64,000 bases of DNA from Lachnospiraceae bacterium (GCA_015056795.1 SVFO01000001.1:56560-120559), one strand, 5' to 3'; shown: positions 24,277-32,840, counted from the first letter of the stretch. A program made the numbers and translations. Notes: generated from the letters alone by a model not told the origin.

Positions 24277-24885
24277 ATGGGAGCATTTTCAAAGGTTCAT
24301 AGATTCCATGAAGCTGGTCAGGGCGCAAACGTAAATAACATAGATCGGTTTGGAGTTCCCGCTTACTCCCTCTACACCAGCACTAAGGTTTTTAGCCTGC
24401 ATCATCGCATTGAAATCACGGATGAGAATAAAAATGTCGTATATCGTTCCAATGCAAAGGTGATTTCCCTGCATGACAAGACGGAGCTGTATAAGGCATC
24501 CGGTGAGCACGTGGCGCATATCGAGAGAAAGCTGATTTCCCTCCATGAGAGACATTATGTTACGATGGACAGCGGCTTACATTTCGAAATTTCCAACGAG
24601 CTGTTCCACATTATTAAGGACGTAACCAATATCATTGGTCTCGATTGGCAGCTTCGCGGTAACATTCTTGCCCTGAATTTTGAGTTGTATGACAAGGATG
24701 GCAGCGTGATCGCCGTGATCGGTCAAAAATGGATCTCTATCCATGACAAATATTGCATTGATATCTATCGTCCCGAATATGAGGAGATCATCGTAGCGGT
24801 TCTGGTGACCCTACAGCACATGATTCGCGACAGAGAGGCATCCCGCTCCAGCGGATCTGCCGGCGGTTCCTCCTCCGGGAATTAA
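24277..24885 (+). CDS. LURP-one-related (YxjI/tubby-like) protein
   Basis: A 202-residue protein of the LOR/YxjI family, a beta-barrel around a central helix related to the tubby C-terminal fold. Characteristic alternating strands are YSLYTSTKVFSLHHRIEI, VVYRSNAKVISLHDKTELY and HIERKLISLHERHYV, and a central segment IIGLDWQLRGNILALNFELY. The tail is a Ser/Gly-rich linker (SRSSGSAGGSSSGN). The ribosome binding site TTAAGGAGG is strong. It is one of only two plus-strand genes and is followed by a clear terminator, so it is a monocistronic unit. Function of bacterial members is unknown; membrane or lipid scaffolding has been suggested for the fold. Confidence 0.85.
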   Translation: MGAFSKVHRFHEAGQGANVNNIDRFGVPAYSLYTSTKVFSLHHRIEITDENKNVVYRSNAKVISLHDKTELYKASGEHVAHIERKLISLHERHYVTMDSGLHFEISNELFHIIKDVTNIIGLDWQLRGNILALNFELYDKDGSVIAVIGQKWISIHDKYCIDIYRPEYEEIIVAVLVTLQHMIRDREASRSSGSAGGSSSGN

Positions 24886-24889
24886 CCAA

Positions 24890-24924
24890 AACGCTCCCGG
24901 CATACATTGTCGGGAGCGCTTTTT
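24890..24924 (+). terminator. Terminator after the LURP-one gene
   Basis: CGCTCCCG and CGGGAGCG form an 8-base-pair GC-rich stem with an 11-base loop, followed by CTTTTTC. The reverse strand has a shorter T run, so weak bidirectional use is possible. Confidence 0.9.
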
Positions 24925-24932
24925 CATTCACG

Positions 24933-25031
24933 TCATAAGGATGCCACACCAAAAGCATCTGAGATGTTTTTCACATACTTCAGGCACGAAAGATCGTTTT
25001 TTAATATGTACTGCGGGATCTTCCTGGCCAC
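24933..25031 (-). CDS. Possible small ORF, 32 residues
   Basis: In the gap between the LURP-one terminator and the zinc-ribbon gene, a minus-strand GTG at 25031 stands 7 bases behind AAAGGAG and opens 32 codons ending TGA. The peptide, which includes PQYILKNDLSCLKYVKNISD, has protein-like composition. It may instead be the decayed C-terminal end of a larger gene lost from this AT-rich patch. No family is recognised. Confidence 0.3.
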   Translation of the reverse strand: MARKIPQYILKNDLSCLKYVKNISDAFGVASL

Positions 25032-25117
25032 GGAAAAACTCCTTTACCTGTTTTCGCATAAAACAATTATACGAGGCCTTCTTTTAGTCGTTCTTTTGAA
25101 TATAATTATATATAATT

Positions 25118-25753
25118 CTAATCATCCCAAACCTCAAGCACTTTATCAAATACCCTACCACAGTCGATACATTGATACTTGTTACCATAAGACAGCTTAG
25201 TATCTGTGGCAGAAGTATGAATATTCGTGTGTGTGAAAGGATGAAAAGGATTCATGTTTTTAGCGACTCTTATGGTTTGTCCATCCTGCCTTACCCCAGA
25301 CTGAACAAAATTTGACGAAATATTAGTACTCTTACAATACGGGCAGACCAATACTTGTCTATATCCATTTTCTAATTTTTCTAAATCAGCTAATCTTTTT
25401 TTGTTTCTCTGCGCTCCACCTAAAACAAGAATGCCTAACCCACCAAAAAATAACGCTCCCAACCAATAACCAATTATCAAAGACACTAACCCAATAGCCA
25501 AAGCAACCCAACCACAAAATAAGTTACCACGGCTGTTTGCTTGTTTTATTTGGTCTTTTTCCATTTTCAGAGCCTTTTTTCTCACATGTTCTTGATATGA
25601 GTTCTCTGTTTTTACATCAAAGGAGTCTTCCTGCTTTGCCATTATATTTTTAGGGCGATTCTCGGCCTGTTCAGTAGGGCAAGCACAGTTCGGGCAAGCG
25701 GCCGCCCTGTCAGAATATTCCTTGCCACATTCTGGGCAAATTATAAGTGCCAT
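25118..25753 (-). CDS. Zinc-ribbon membrane protein
   Basis: A 211-residue protein with an N-terminal zinc ribbon (CPECGKEYSDRAAACPNC, two C-x2-C pairs), a charged linker, one hydrophobic hairpin or double membrane segment (WVALAIGLVSLIIGYWLGAL through GGLGILVLGG, about residues 84-112), and a C-terminal second zinc ribbon formed by CPYCKSTN and CIDCGRVF. The ATG at 25753 follows GGAG; the frame opens earlier. Such proteins are common in Firmicutes and of unknown function. Codon use is visibly richer in A and T than in neighbouring genes, suggesting recent arrival. Confidence 0.75.
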   Translation of the reverse strand: MALIICPECGKEYSDRAAACPNCACPTEQAENRPKNIMAKQEDSFDVKTENSYQEHVRKKALKMEKDQIKQANSRGNLFCGWVALAIGLVSLIIGYWLGALFFGGLGILVLGGAQRNKKRLADLEKLENGYRQVLVCPYCKSTNISSNFVQSGVRQDGQTIRVAKNMNPFHPFTHTNIHTSATDTKLSYGNKYQCIDCGRVFDKVLEVWDD

Positions 25754-25926
25754 ACTTATTCTCCTTTCGTTAGATAATCTCAACAAAATTACTATATTAT
25801 CCAATAACTGAAGTTTATTGTGCAATATTTCGTAACTACAAGGATGTTTAGAAATATGAAGTTATTTCATTTTTATGTCATGTCATTTGGGGGACATAGC
25901 ATCTTGAGGTCATATCGCTCCATGCC

Positions 25927-27051
25927 TTAGTCACTGTAATTGGTGTCGCAATTTGTAGTAACGGAAAAACCGGGGAAGGCTTCCTCAACCTCCTTTTTGA
26001 TGCTCGCTGCCATGCCAAGCTTGTCCGTAACGCTAAAGTCTAGCGTCACGTCAAAGGAAATCTTTTTCGTCTCCAGGTCAATGAAAACACCGTGGCAGTT
26101 TACGACACCCTCATGACTCTTACAGAGTTCACTGATCTTTTCCCGCATGGACATCACCACTTCATTTTCCTGTTCCACTGCGTAGATGCCAACGGTAACA
26201 AAAATATGGAATTTCTCCAAAATGGCCCCTTGTATCTTTTGCGTCAGCGCGTGCAGTTGGGAGGCTGTCATATTTCCATTTACTTCTATGTGCAGACTTC
26301 CGATGGCGGAATCCGGTCCATAATTGTGCAAAATCAGGTCATAGGTTCCAAGCACGCCCGGAATGGCGTTTACTGTCTTTTTAATTTCACCCGTGATGGC
26401 GCTGTCCGGCCGTTTGCCGATCACGTAACTTAGGGCATCCGTCATCATTTCGATGCCCGCCTTCACAATGAAAATGGAAATGATCGCGCCAAGGATTCCG
26501 TCCACGGAAAAATGCAGAAAATAGGTAATGGCCGCACCGATCAGCGTAGTTGCTGAAATAATGGCGTCAAAGCTGGCATCTGATCCGGAGGCCACCAGCG
26601 CGTCAGACGCATATTTTTCTCCCCGTCCCTTCACGAACCGGCCAAGGATCAGTTTCGTCACTACGGAAGTCACGATAATGATGATCGTCACCAAAGAGTA
26701 TTCCGGCAACGTCGGCACAAAGATTTTTTTCACGGATTCCAATAAAGAAGCCGCACCCGCCGCAAAGACGATGAGTGCTATCAGGAGTGTGCTGAAATAT
26801 TCAATCCTTCCATAGCCATAGGGATGCTTATCATCCGGCTTTTTCTTGGCGAGCTTGATGCCAAGAATCGTGATCACGGAGCTAAAGGCATCCGTCAGGT
26901 TGTTCACGGCATCTAGCACAACCGCAATGGAGCCGGCGATCAACCCTGCTCCTGCCTTAAAGGCCGCCAAAAAAATATTTGTCACAATTCCAATGATGCT
27001 TGTCTGCGTAATCGCCTTTTCTCGGGTTTTCGGATCATAGAATTCTCCCAT
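25927..27051 (-). CDS. Cation diffusion facilitator family transporter
   Basis: Integral membrane cation/proton antiporter of the CDF family, 374 residues, with about six membrane segments in the first 220 residues and a cytosolic metal-binding-like C-terminal domain. The transport site appears as DAVNNLTDAFSS in the second segment (N-x3-D) and GSDASFDAIIS in the fifth (D-x3-D). Zinc exporters have H-x3-D at these positions, while manganese exporters such as MntE have N/D-x3-D, so manganese efflux is the better guess. A second repeat of the C-terminal domain extends the protein beyond the usual 300 residues. The start follows GAGGTG. Confidence 0.9.
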   Translation of the reverse strand: MGEFYDPKTREKAITQTSIIGIVTNIFLAAFKAGAGLIAGSIAVVLDAVNNLTDAFSSVITILGIKLAKKKPDDKHPYGYGRIEYFSTLLIALIVFAAGAASLLESVKKIFVPTLPEYSLVTIIIIVTSVVTKLILGRFVKGRGEKYASDALVASGSDASFDAIISATTLIGAAITYFLHFSVDGILGAIISIFIVKAGIEMMTDALSYVIGKRPDSAITGEIKKTVNAIPGVLGTYDLILHNYGPDSAIGSLHIEVNGNMTASQLHALTQKIQGAILEKFHIFVTVGIYAVEQENEVVMSMREKISELCKSHEGVVNCHGVFIDLETKKISFDVTLDFSVTDKLGMAASIKKEVEEAFPGFSVTTNCDTNYSD

Positions 27052-27165
27052 AGATTATCACCTCGTTTATCTAAATGTGTTCATGAAATATGCTATTCCA
27101 AGCCCCTATAAAAGTGCCTTGCCCGGCGTAACGCCGCCGTCGTCTCCACCTAAGATGCTGTCTTG

Positions 27166-27777
27166 CTACAGCGCCGCCGTTCTCAGTCCGCGAAACAGAT
27201 GGGCCAGCAGCCGAAACAGGATACCGCCCAGCATGCCTCCGACAAAGTTCAGGATAAAATCATCCACGTCCACCTGCCGTCCAATGAAAAGCTGGGTGCA
27301 CTCAATGAAAATAGGCAACGCTGCGGAAAACCAAAGGAGTCTTAGCAGGCTCCGATTCTTTTTCCACAAAAGTGCCAACCCAAAGCCCCAAGGCACAAAC
27401 ATGAGAATGTTGCCGATGATATTGATGCCAAAGACATCTCCCCGAAAGCCAAATACGCGATAATAATTGCGAATGGTATGAAAGGGCTCTAAATTCATGC
27501 CCTCCCCCGTCTCCAAACGGTGTTTCGCAATCTGGAGCATGACCTTAGGCGTATGATATTCGCCCTGCCAGACAAAGACAAACAATGCCATCATAAAAAC
27601 AATAAATAAGCCCAGCAACACCTCTCTGAGCTTATTGTATTTTAGTTTCACTTTCTTCCCGCCAGCTTTTGCGCCCAGTCTTCTTGCCCTGCGGCTTAAA
27701 AAAAGGATCCTAAGCAGCACGTAGATCGGGATTCCCGCAATCATCAGCCGGATCAGATCCAAGATATAATCGGTCAA
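27166..27777 (-). CDS. VanZ family membrane protein
   Basis: Membrane protein of 203 residues with about five hydrophobic segments. The VanZ core is recognisable as NLEPFHTIRNYY, then INIIGNILMFVPWGFGLALL and the end IECTQLFIGRQVDVDDFILNFVGGMLGG. VanZ-like proteins are linked to reduced susceptibility to teicoplanin or lipoglycopeptides in some Gram-positives, but most chromosomal members are uncharacterised. The likely start is a TTG at 27777 behind GGGGGGCAGGC; an ATG at 27744 is possible. It lies between the CDF and TrmL genes, all on the minus strand. Confidence 0.87.
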   Translation of the reverse strand: MTDYILDLIRLMIAGIPIYVLLRILFLSRRARRLGAKAGGKKVKLKYNKLREVLLGLFIVFMMALFVFVWQGEYHTPKVMLQIAKHRLETGEGMNLEPFHTIRNYYRVFGFRGDVFGINIIGNILMFVPWGFGLALLWKKNRSLLRLLWFSAALPIFIECTQLFIGRQVDVDDFILNFVGGMLGGILFRLLAHLFRGLRTAAL

Positions 27778-27846
27778 GCCTGCCCCCCTGCCATGACATA
27801 TTTCCTCATGAATTACCTTCGCCGTGTTCTTGCAAACCCCCCGGTT

Positions 27847-28359
27847 CTAATTCCAGTGAAGTCTGTGCAATTCCCCCGCCTGCTCCAGACCCTGAAAATG
27901 ATTTTGTCTCAATGCCTCATATAGCACGATCGCCACGGAATTTGACAAATTCAGGGATCGGATCGTCGGTGCCATCGGTATGCGAATGCACTGCTCCCGA
28001 TGCTCCACCAGGATCTCTTCGGGAATTCCGGCACTCTCCTTACCAAACATAATATAATCCTCAGGCCCAAAGCTGACCTCGGAATAGGCCCGCTCCGCCT
28101 TTGTCGTCGCATACCAGATCTTCGCATCGGGGTGCGCCGTAAGGTCTTCCTGAATCGCCTCCAGAAAGGTCTGATAATTCATGTGCCGATAGACCTCTAG
28201 GTGCTCCCAATAGTCCATTCCCGCACGCTTAATCTCTTTTTCATTCAGCCGAAATCCCAGCGGCTCGATCAAATGCAGCGCCGTATTCGTCGCAACGCAC
28301 GTCCGCCCGATATTTCCCGTATTCGCCGGAATCTCCGGCTGATGTAAAACTATTTTCAT
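27847..28359 (-). CDS. trmL: tRNA (cytidine(34)-2'-O)-methyltransferase TrmL
   Basis: SPOUT-class methyltransferase that 2'-O-methylates the wobble nucleotide of tRNA-Leu isoacceptors. The protein begins with the nearly invariant IVLHQPEIPANTGNIGRTCV, continues with LHLIEPLGF and MDYWEHLEV, and ends with the knot segments FGKESAGIPEEIL, RIPMAPTIRSLNLSNSVAIV. Length 170 is normal for the family. It is 2 bases downstream of the aminotransferase gene, forming a tight cluster with it and the Lrp-type regulator. Family and specificity are both well supported. Confidence 0.95.
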   Translation of the reverse strand: MKIVLHQPEIPANTGNIGRTCVATNTALHLIEPLGFRLNEKEIKRAGMDYWEHLEVYRHMNYQTFLEAIQEDLTAHPDAKIWYATTKAERAYSEVSFGPEDYIMFGKESAGIPEEILVEHREQCIRIPMAPTIRSLNLSNSVAIVLYEALRQNHFQGLEQAGELHRLHWN

Positions 28360-28361
28360 GT

Positions 28362-29537
28362 CTATGCTTCCTTCTCAGCCCTCAGCTTATTAATGAAATG
28401 CTCCAGCTTTCCAATGGCAAGCTTTAGCTTTTCCAAGGAATATGCATAGGAGATACGAAGGAATCCCTCGCCGCAGTCACCAAAGGCCGTACCAGGAACT
28501 ACGGCCACCTTCTCCTCCTCTAGGAATCTTGTGGCAAACTCATCACTGGTCATGCCAAATTCCTTAATGCAGGGGAAAATGTAAAACGCACCAAAGGGCT
28601 CAAAGCACTCAAGTCCCATCTCCTTAAACGCGTTGATGAGGAATCTTCTTCTCTGATTATAGGATTCACGCATCATTGCAACGTCATCGTCACCGTTCTT
28701 TAAGGCTTCCACGGCAGCATACTGGCTTGTCGTTGGCGCGCACATGATTGCAAACTGATGGATCTTGGTCATCTGCTTTATGATTGCTTCGGGTCCGCAC
28801 GCATATCCAAGTCTCCAACCCGTCATGGCATATGCCTTGGAGAACCCGTTGATCAGAATGGTTCTCTCCTGCATGCCGGGAAGGCTTGCAATGGAAACGT
28901 GCTTGCCCTTATAGGTCAGTTCAGCATAGATTTCATCTGACATGACATAAATGTCATGTTTCTTTACCACCTCGGCAACAGCCTCCAGATCGGATTTCTC
29001 CATGATGGCACCCGTCGGATTGTTGGGGAAGGGAAGGATCAGAAGCTTCGTCTTCTCCGTGATGGCCTCCTCCAGCTCAGCAGCGGTCAGACGGAACTCG
29101 TTCTCTGCCTTCAGGTTAATGATCACGGGCTTTGCACCTGCCAAAATCGCGCAGGGCTCGTAGGAAACATAGCTGGGCTGAGGAATCAGAACCTCGTCCC
29201 CGGGATTGATCATGGCGCGCAGTCCGATGTCAATGGCTTCGGAGCCGCCAACCGTGATGATGACCTCCTTCATGGGATCATAGGTAACATCCTGACTTCT
29301 CTTTAAGTAATTGCAAATCTCTACGCGCAGCTCCTTCAAGCCAGAGTTCGAGGTATAGAAGGTCTTGCCCTTCTCGAGGGAATAGATGCCTTCCTCGCGC
29401 ACGTGCCAGGGGGTATCAAAATCCGGCTCGCCCACGCCAAGAGAAATGGCGTCCTTCATCTCGCTGACAATGTCAAAAAACTTACGGATGCCGGAGGGCT
29501 TAATCTGTACAATGGTATCTGATAATGGATTTCTCAT
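28362..29537 (-). CDS. PLP-dependent class I/II aminotransferase
   Basis: Fold-type I aminotransferase of 391 residues, likely acting on aromatic or branched amino acids. The PLP lysine lies in INGFSKAYAMTGWRLGYACG, with the upstream features GVGEPDFDTPWHVREEG, PFPNNPTGAIM and MSDEIYAEL that contact the cofactor. The C-terminus shows FLRISYAYSLEKL, with the substrate-binding arginine. The start overlaps the stop of the Lrp/AsnC gene by 4 bases (ATGA), so regulator and enzyme are co-translated. This arrangement suggests control of amino-acid catabolism or synthesis by a feast/famine regulator. The amino acid used is not shown by sequence. Confidence 0.92.
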   Translation of the reverse strand: MRNPLSDTIVQIKPSGIRKFFDIVSEMKDAISLGVGEPDFDTPWHVREEGIYSLEKGKTFYTSNSGLKELRVEICNYLKRSQDVTYDPMKEVIITVGGSEAIDIGLRAMINPGDEVLIPQPSYVSYEPCAILAGAKPVIINLKAENEFRLTAAELEEAITEKTKLLILPFPNNPTGAIMEKSDLEAVAEVVKKHDIYVMSDEIYAELTYKGKHVSIASLPGMQERTILINGFSKAYAMTGWRLGYACGPEAIIKQMTKIHQFAIMCAPTTSQYAAVEALKNGDDDVAMMRESYNQRRRFLINAFKEMGLECFEPFGAFYIFPCIKEFGMTSDEFATRFLEEEKVAVVPGTAFGDCGEGFLRISYAYSLEKLKLAIGKLEHFINKLRAEKEA

Positions 29538-30043
29538 GGCGTGATCATCTCTCTTTCGTCTTCTTTTTTGGTGGTCATAATGGTGCCGTGATCCTTATAC
29601 TTCTTCAGGATAAAGTGGGTTGAGGTGCTAAGGACCATGTCCATCGTGGCAAGCTTGTCGGATACGAAGGAGCTTACCTCACGCAGGGTCTTGCCCTCAA
29701 GAATGACCATCAGGTCAAAGCCGCCAGACAGAAGATACAGGCTTCTCACCTCAGGATAGTTATAAATTCTCTCAGCGATGGAGTCAAAGCCCTGGCCTCT
29801 CTGCGGCGTCACGCGAACCTCAATCAGCGCCGTCACCTTCTCAATCGAGGTCTTCTCCCAGTTGATCAGCGTATGGTACGCACAGATGGTGCCGTCCTTC
29901 TCCATCTCTTCCATGGCGTTCACCACGTCAATTTCCTCGGCGCCAACCAAGACTGCCAGTTCCTTTAAATCTATGCGGCTGTTCTTCTCTACCAGCTTTA
30001 ATAATTCCTCTCGCAATTTTTCATTATTCACTTGCTCGCTCAT
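29534..30043 (-). CDS. Lrp/AsnC family transcriptional regulator
   Basis: Regulator of 169 residues with an N-terminal winged helix-turn-helix (LLKLVEKNSRIDLKELAVLV, with GTICAYHTLINWEK as the wing) and a C-terminal RAM/AsnC ligand domain (EVRVTPQRGQGFDSIAERI, YLLSGGFDLMVILEG). A tail after residue 150 is charged. Family members bind DNA as octamers or hexadecamers and sense amino acids. It overlaps the aminotransferase gene by 4 bases and is the likely regulator of that unit. Its SD lies in the loop of a small hairpin, listed separately. Confidence 0.92.
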   Translation of the reverse strand: MSEQVNNEKLREELLKLVEKNSRIDLKELAVLVGAEEIDVVNAMEEMEKDGTICAYHTLINWEKTSIEKVTALIEVRVTPQRGQGFDSIAERIYNYPEVRSLYLLSGGFDLMVILEGKTLREVSSFVSDKLATMDMVLSTSTHFILKKYKDHGTIMTTKKEDEREMITP

Positions 30044-30047
30044 ATTT

Positions 30048-30062
30048 CGAAAGCTCCTTTCG
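30048..30062 (-). promoter_or_regulatory. Hairpin enclosing the SD of the Lrp-type gene
   Basis: Reading on the minus strand, CGAAAG-GAG-CTTTCG forms a 6-base-pair stem whose loop and 3' stem base hold the SD AAAGGAG of the regulator gene (start at 30043). It may lower or modulate its initiation. The stem is short, so the effect is uncertain. Confidence 0.35.
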
Positions 30063-30106
30063 TGCTATCATTTTTATTTTATTCTAATGCATTTCCATCT
30101 TTCGCA

Positions 30107-31144
30107 TTATGCTTCCTTCACACATTCTGCAATGACGTCTGCTCCCTTAGGCCTATCCAAAAAGCGTACTTCCTCTTCCTTTCGAATGATACGATCCTGT
30201 CCGTCCGTCAGCTTTCCGATGACCACGGCTGGGATTCCTGCTGCCGCGAGGGCCGACACAATGGCTTCTCCGTCATCTGCTGTCATGAGTAAGCTTCCGC
30301 CGCTTCTCATCTCATAGGGATTTACGCCGCATACCTCACAAACCTCCACGGTTTCCTGACGAATGGGAAGCTTTTTGAAATCCACTTCCAATCCCAGGTT
30401 TGCGCCCTCCGCAAGCTCCCAAAGGGCACCAAACACGCCTCCCATGGATAGGTCATGCATGGCTAAAGCGCCGCACCTTGCGGCAATGCTTGCCTCCTCC
30501 GTGATGGACAGATACTTTTCAAAGTCTGCTGCCTCATCCACAAGAAAGGCCGGATAACGCTCCAAAAGCTTCTCGCGATAGGTTTTTGCCAAGATGGCCG
30601 TGCCCTCCAAGCCAATCCACTTTGTTAGGATCAAATCCTGTCCTGCCTTCGCCATACTTAGGTCATGAACGCCTTCCTCACCGACAACGCCTATGGCGGT
30701 CATCGTTAGGATCGCGGCCGTCACGTAAGAGGTCACATTTGTGTCGCCTCCGGCGATCTCCATGCCCTGCATCGTACAGGCTGCCGTAAGCATCGTCATA
30801 AGTTCCTTGACGTCACTCTCCTCAAAGGTCTCAGGAAGCATCAAACTTATCTGGGCAGATACAGGTCTCGCTCCAGCAGCCGCAAGATTGTTTGCACATT
30901 TTTGTACCAACGCTGCCAGCTCACCCGTATCCGCCTTGACCGCGACTGCGGCCTCCTGGGCACACCATGCCAAAATCTGCCCGCTGGAAGCTGCAAAAAA
31001 AGCGCAGTCCGACCCTATGGCTGCGCCTTTCGTATTTTCCAAAATCATGCCCGTGAACGGACGGCTAATCCTGTGATTTCCCGTATGAACTTGTTTCAAT
31101 ACGGAGCGCTTTAGGGCGCTCTCCGGCAACTTCCCAGTTCTCAT
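30107..31144 (-). CDS. AIR synthase-related protein (HypE/ThiL-like fold)
   Basis: Two-domain ATP-binding protein of the PurM/HypE/SelD/ThiL superfamily, 345 residues. The N-terminal dimerising domain includes VQKCANNLAAAGARPVSAQI and GMEIAGGDTN, with the DTN resembling the acidic nucleotide site; the C-terminal domain has GVNPYEMRSGGSLLMTADD. Members in Clostridia are often labelled hydrogenase maturation factor, but no hyp genes are nearby, so that name is not adopted. It immediately precedes the Lrp-type regulator gene on the minus strand, with about 60 bases between. Phosphorylation or ATP-dependent activation of a metabolite is the generic role. Confidence 0.82.
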   Translation of the reverse strand: MRTGKLPESALKRSVLKQVHTGNHRISRPFTGMILENTKGAAIGSDCAFFAASSGQILAWCAQEAAVAVKADTGELAALVQKCANNLAAAGARPVSAQISLMLPETFEESDVKELMTMLTAACTMQGMEIAGGDTNVTSYVTAAILTMTAIGVVGEEGVHDLSMAKAGQDLILTKWIGLEGTAILAKTYREKLLERYPAFLVDEAADFEKYLSITEEASIAARCGALAMHDLSMGGVFGALWELAEGANLGLEVDFKKLPIRQETVEVCEVCGVNPYEMRSGGSLLMTADDGEAIVSALAAAGIPAVVIGKLTDGQDRIIRKEEEVRFLDRPKGADVIAECVKEA

Positions 31145-31254
31145 GCCTTCCGTCCCGTCATCAGGGGAATCCCCCGATATCCTTCATGCGTCAATTAAAC
31201 TTAGCTTTGTCTCCTCCATGTGTCAGAGGTTCTCCAGGATCATGCGCAGGCACT

Positions 31255-32700
31255 TTATTGTTCCACAGGCTGCAAAAGCAACCCAATCACAACCTTCACG
31301 TGCTCCAGATTGTACGTACCGATGGCCGCCATGATCTCTTCATATTTCCACGCCTCATCCGTGGCAACGCCTACGACGGCGCTTCTCGGTGAAACATTGT
31401 ATTTACTGGTGTTAACGATCTCGCGGCTGACTTCCTTGCCGCCCTCCTTCACAATCTTCCAAAGCCTTGCCTTATAGCCGATGTGGGCTGCTTCCGAGGT
31501 AACATAGCCCAAAGGCTTGCTGGGATCTGCGGTGATCAGGTCGATGGTCGGCTCATTTTTCTCCAAAATTTCGCTTTCATAACTAACCGTTCTGTCCGCA
31601 GGTCTGGTCTCCTTGCCATAGATGTTGAAGGTGATCTTTTTCTTCTTTGTATATCCTTCGATATAAATCGGGTAATCCGTATTATTGATAAACTTAAAGT
31701 CTTTCCCCGCGTCCTCCGCAATGGCGGCGTCTGCAGAATAATCCACGTAGGTTACAACCATGGAGTGCGGGCTTCTGTCCGTCACCGCAAGCTCCGCCAA
31801 AAGAACTGCGTTATAGAGCGTGCTGGAAACCTGGCAAATGCCGCCGCCCATGCTTTGAACCACTTTACCGTTCAAATAGGCTCCCGCCATGTAATAGCCA
31901 TTGGCCGCCGTAAAGGGCGACACAGTTTCCGTTGCCGAAAACTCCTCCCCGGGATAAAGCAGGGTTCCGTTAATCTTACTACATCCGTTCGCAACATTGC
32001 CGCTTCGATTGCTGTTCGAGGTTGAATAATCCGTCGTATAGCTTCCGAGAAGATCTGTCACCTCTGCCAGATCAGCAGCCGTTCCGCGCGGACGCTCCTC
32101 TGCAACCGTGAGCTGAATCCTACAATCCTTGCCATCCCAGGAATGCTCCAAATAATCATAAATCACGTCGATGGAGGATTCCACGTCAAGCTCATAGCCC
32201 ACCTGCCCCTCGGTAATCTGAAATACGCCATCTACGCGCTCCAAGCTTGCATCCAAAGGCTTTTGATCATACTTCGTACACTGCTCCACCAATACGTCAT
32301 TGATGGCGCCCACGTCAAACTCCAGCTGAACCTCATAGGTCTTATTCTCAAACTGAAGATCCTTCATGGCCTTATAACGCTGAATGACGTTGCCTTCCGT
32401 TCCGAGTTTGGAAGCCTCCTGTACGAGCTCTGGATTTGCCCACTCGATTCCAAGCGCATCCGCCGTCACAGTGATCTCATGTCCGCCAGCAGCAATCAGC
32501 GTCACTTGACTATTTCCCATCTGCGCTATCTTTTCGCGGATCATGGCGTCCGCTTCCTCAGCCGTCATTCCAGCTAAGGGATCCTGATCAGCAAAAACGC
32601 CTTCCTTGATAGTAAGGGAAGACGCCTTGGCTACGGATCCCGCACATAAAACGATGGCAGCACTGCAAAGCAAGGCGCACCATTTCGAAAATCTCTTCAT
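31255..32700 (-). CDS. VanW family secreted protein
   Basis: Exported protein of 481 residues with an N-terminal signal peptide (basic MKRFSKWCALL, hydrophobic stretch, cleavage likely after SVAKA). Residues about 40-200 form peptidoglycan-binding-like (YoaR) repeats, and the VanW domain follows with CSKINGTLLYPGEEFSATET and QSMGGGICQVSSTLYNAVLL. The remainder, DYPIYIEGYTKKKKITFNIY, fits a G5-like or VanW C-terminal extension. VanW accompanies vancomycin-resistance operons in some bacteria, but it is widespread in Clostridia as an envelope protein of unknown activity. It is preceded by a small membrane protein gene and galK. Confidence 0.9.
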   Translation of the reverse strand: MKRFSKWCALLCSAAIVLCAGSVAKASSLTIKEGVFADQDPLAGMTAEEADAMIREKIAQMGNSQVTLIAAGGHEITVTADALGIEWANPELVQEASKLGTEGNVIQRYKAMKDLQFENKTYEVQLEFDVGAINDVLVEQCTKYDQKPLDASLERVDGVFQITEGQVGYELDVESSIDVIYDYLEHSWDGKDCRIQLTVAEERPRGTAADLAEVTDLLGSYTTDYSTSNSNRSGNVANGCSKINGTLLYPGEEFSATETVSPFTAANGYYMAGAYLNGKVVQSMGGGICQVSSTLYNAVLLAELAVTDRSPHSMVVTYVDYSADAAIAEDAGKDFKFINNTDYPIYIEGYTKKKKITFNIYGKETRPADRTVSYESEILEKNEPTIDLITADPSKPLGYVTSEAAHIGYKARLWKIVKEGGKEVSREIVNTSKYNVSPRSAVVGVATDEAWKYEEIMAAIGTYNLEHVKVVIGLLLQPVEQ

Positions 32701-32738
32701 TTCCTACCTCTTACTTCTTAAAGCAAAACCGCATACCA

Positions 32739-32840
32739 TTAAAACGAAAAGATCAGGGGAACCACCATGGCAATCACAAGAATGATCACGATCACGGCCG
32801 CGATGGTCTTTTTCGTTTTTCTGTTATTGAAATTAATCAT
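32739..32840 (-). CDS. Small single-pass membrane protein, 33 residues
   Basis: A 33-residue ORF behind a strong ribosome binding site (AAGGAGTAGGAC before ATG). Its sequence is a basic N-terminus MINFNNRKTKK followed by one hydrophobic helix of about 20 residues (TIAAVIVIILVIAMVVPLIF) ending SF. The topology is N-in with a short outer tail. It occupies the 270-base space between galK and the VanW gene and is too short for routine gene calling. Such miniproteins are frequent in Lachnospiraceae and without known function. Expression is probable because the start signal is good. Confidence 0.65.
   Translation of the reverse strand: MINFNNRKTKKTIAAVIVIILVIAMVVPLIFSF

Noticed and set aside
31145-31254. 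Short ORF-like stretch between the AIR-synthase-like and VanW genes
   Set aside because: Only very short frames (about 11 codons) are present and no convincing start signal or homology can be seen.
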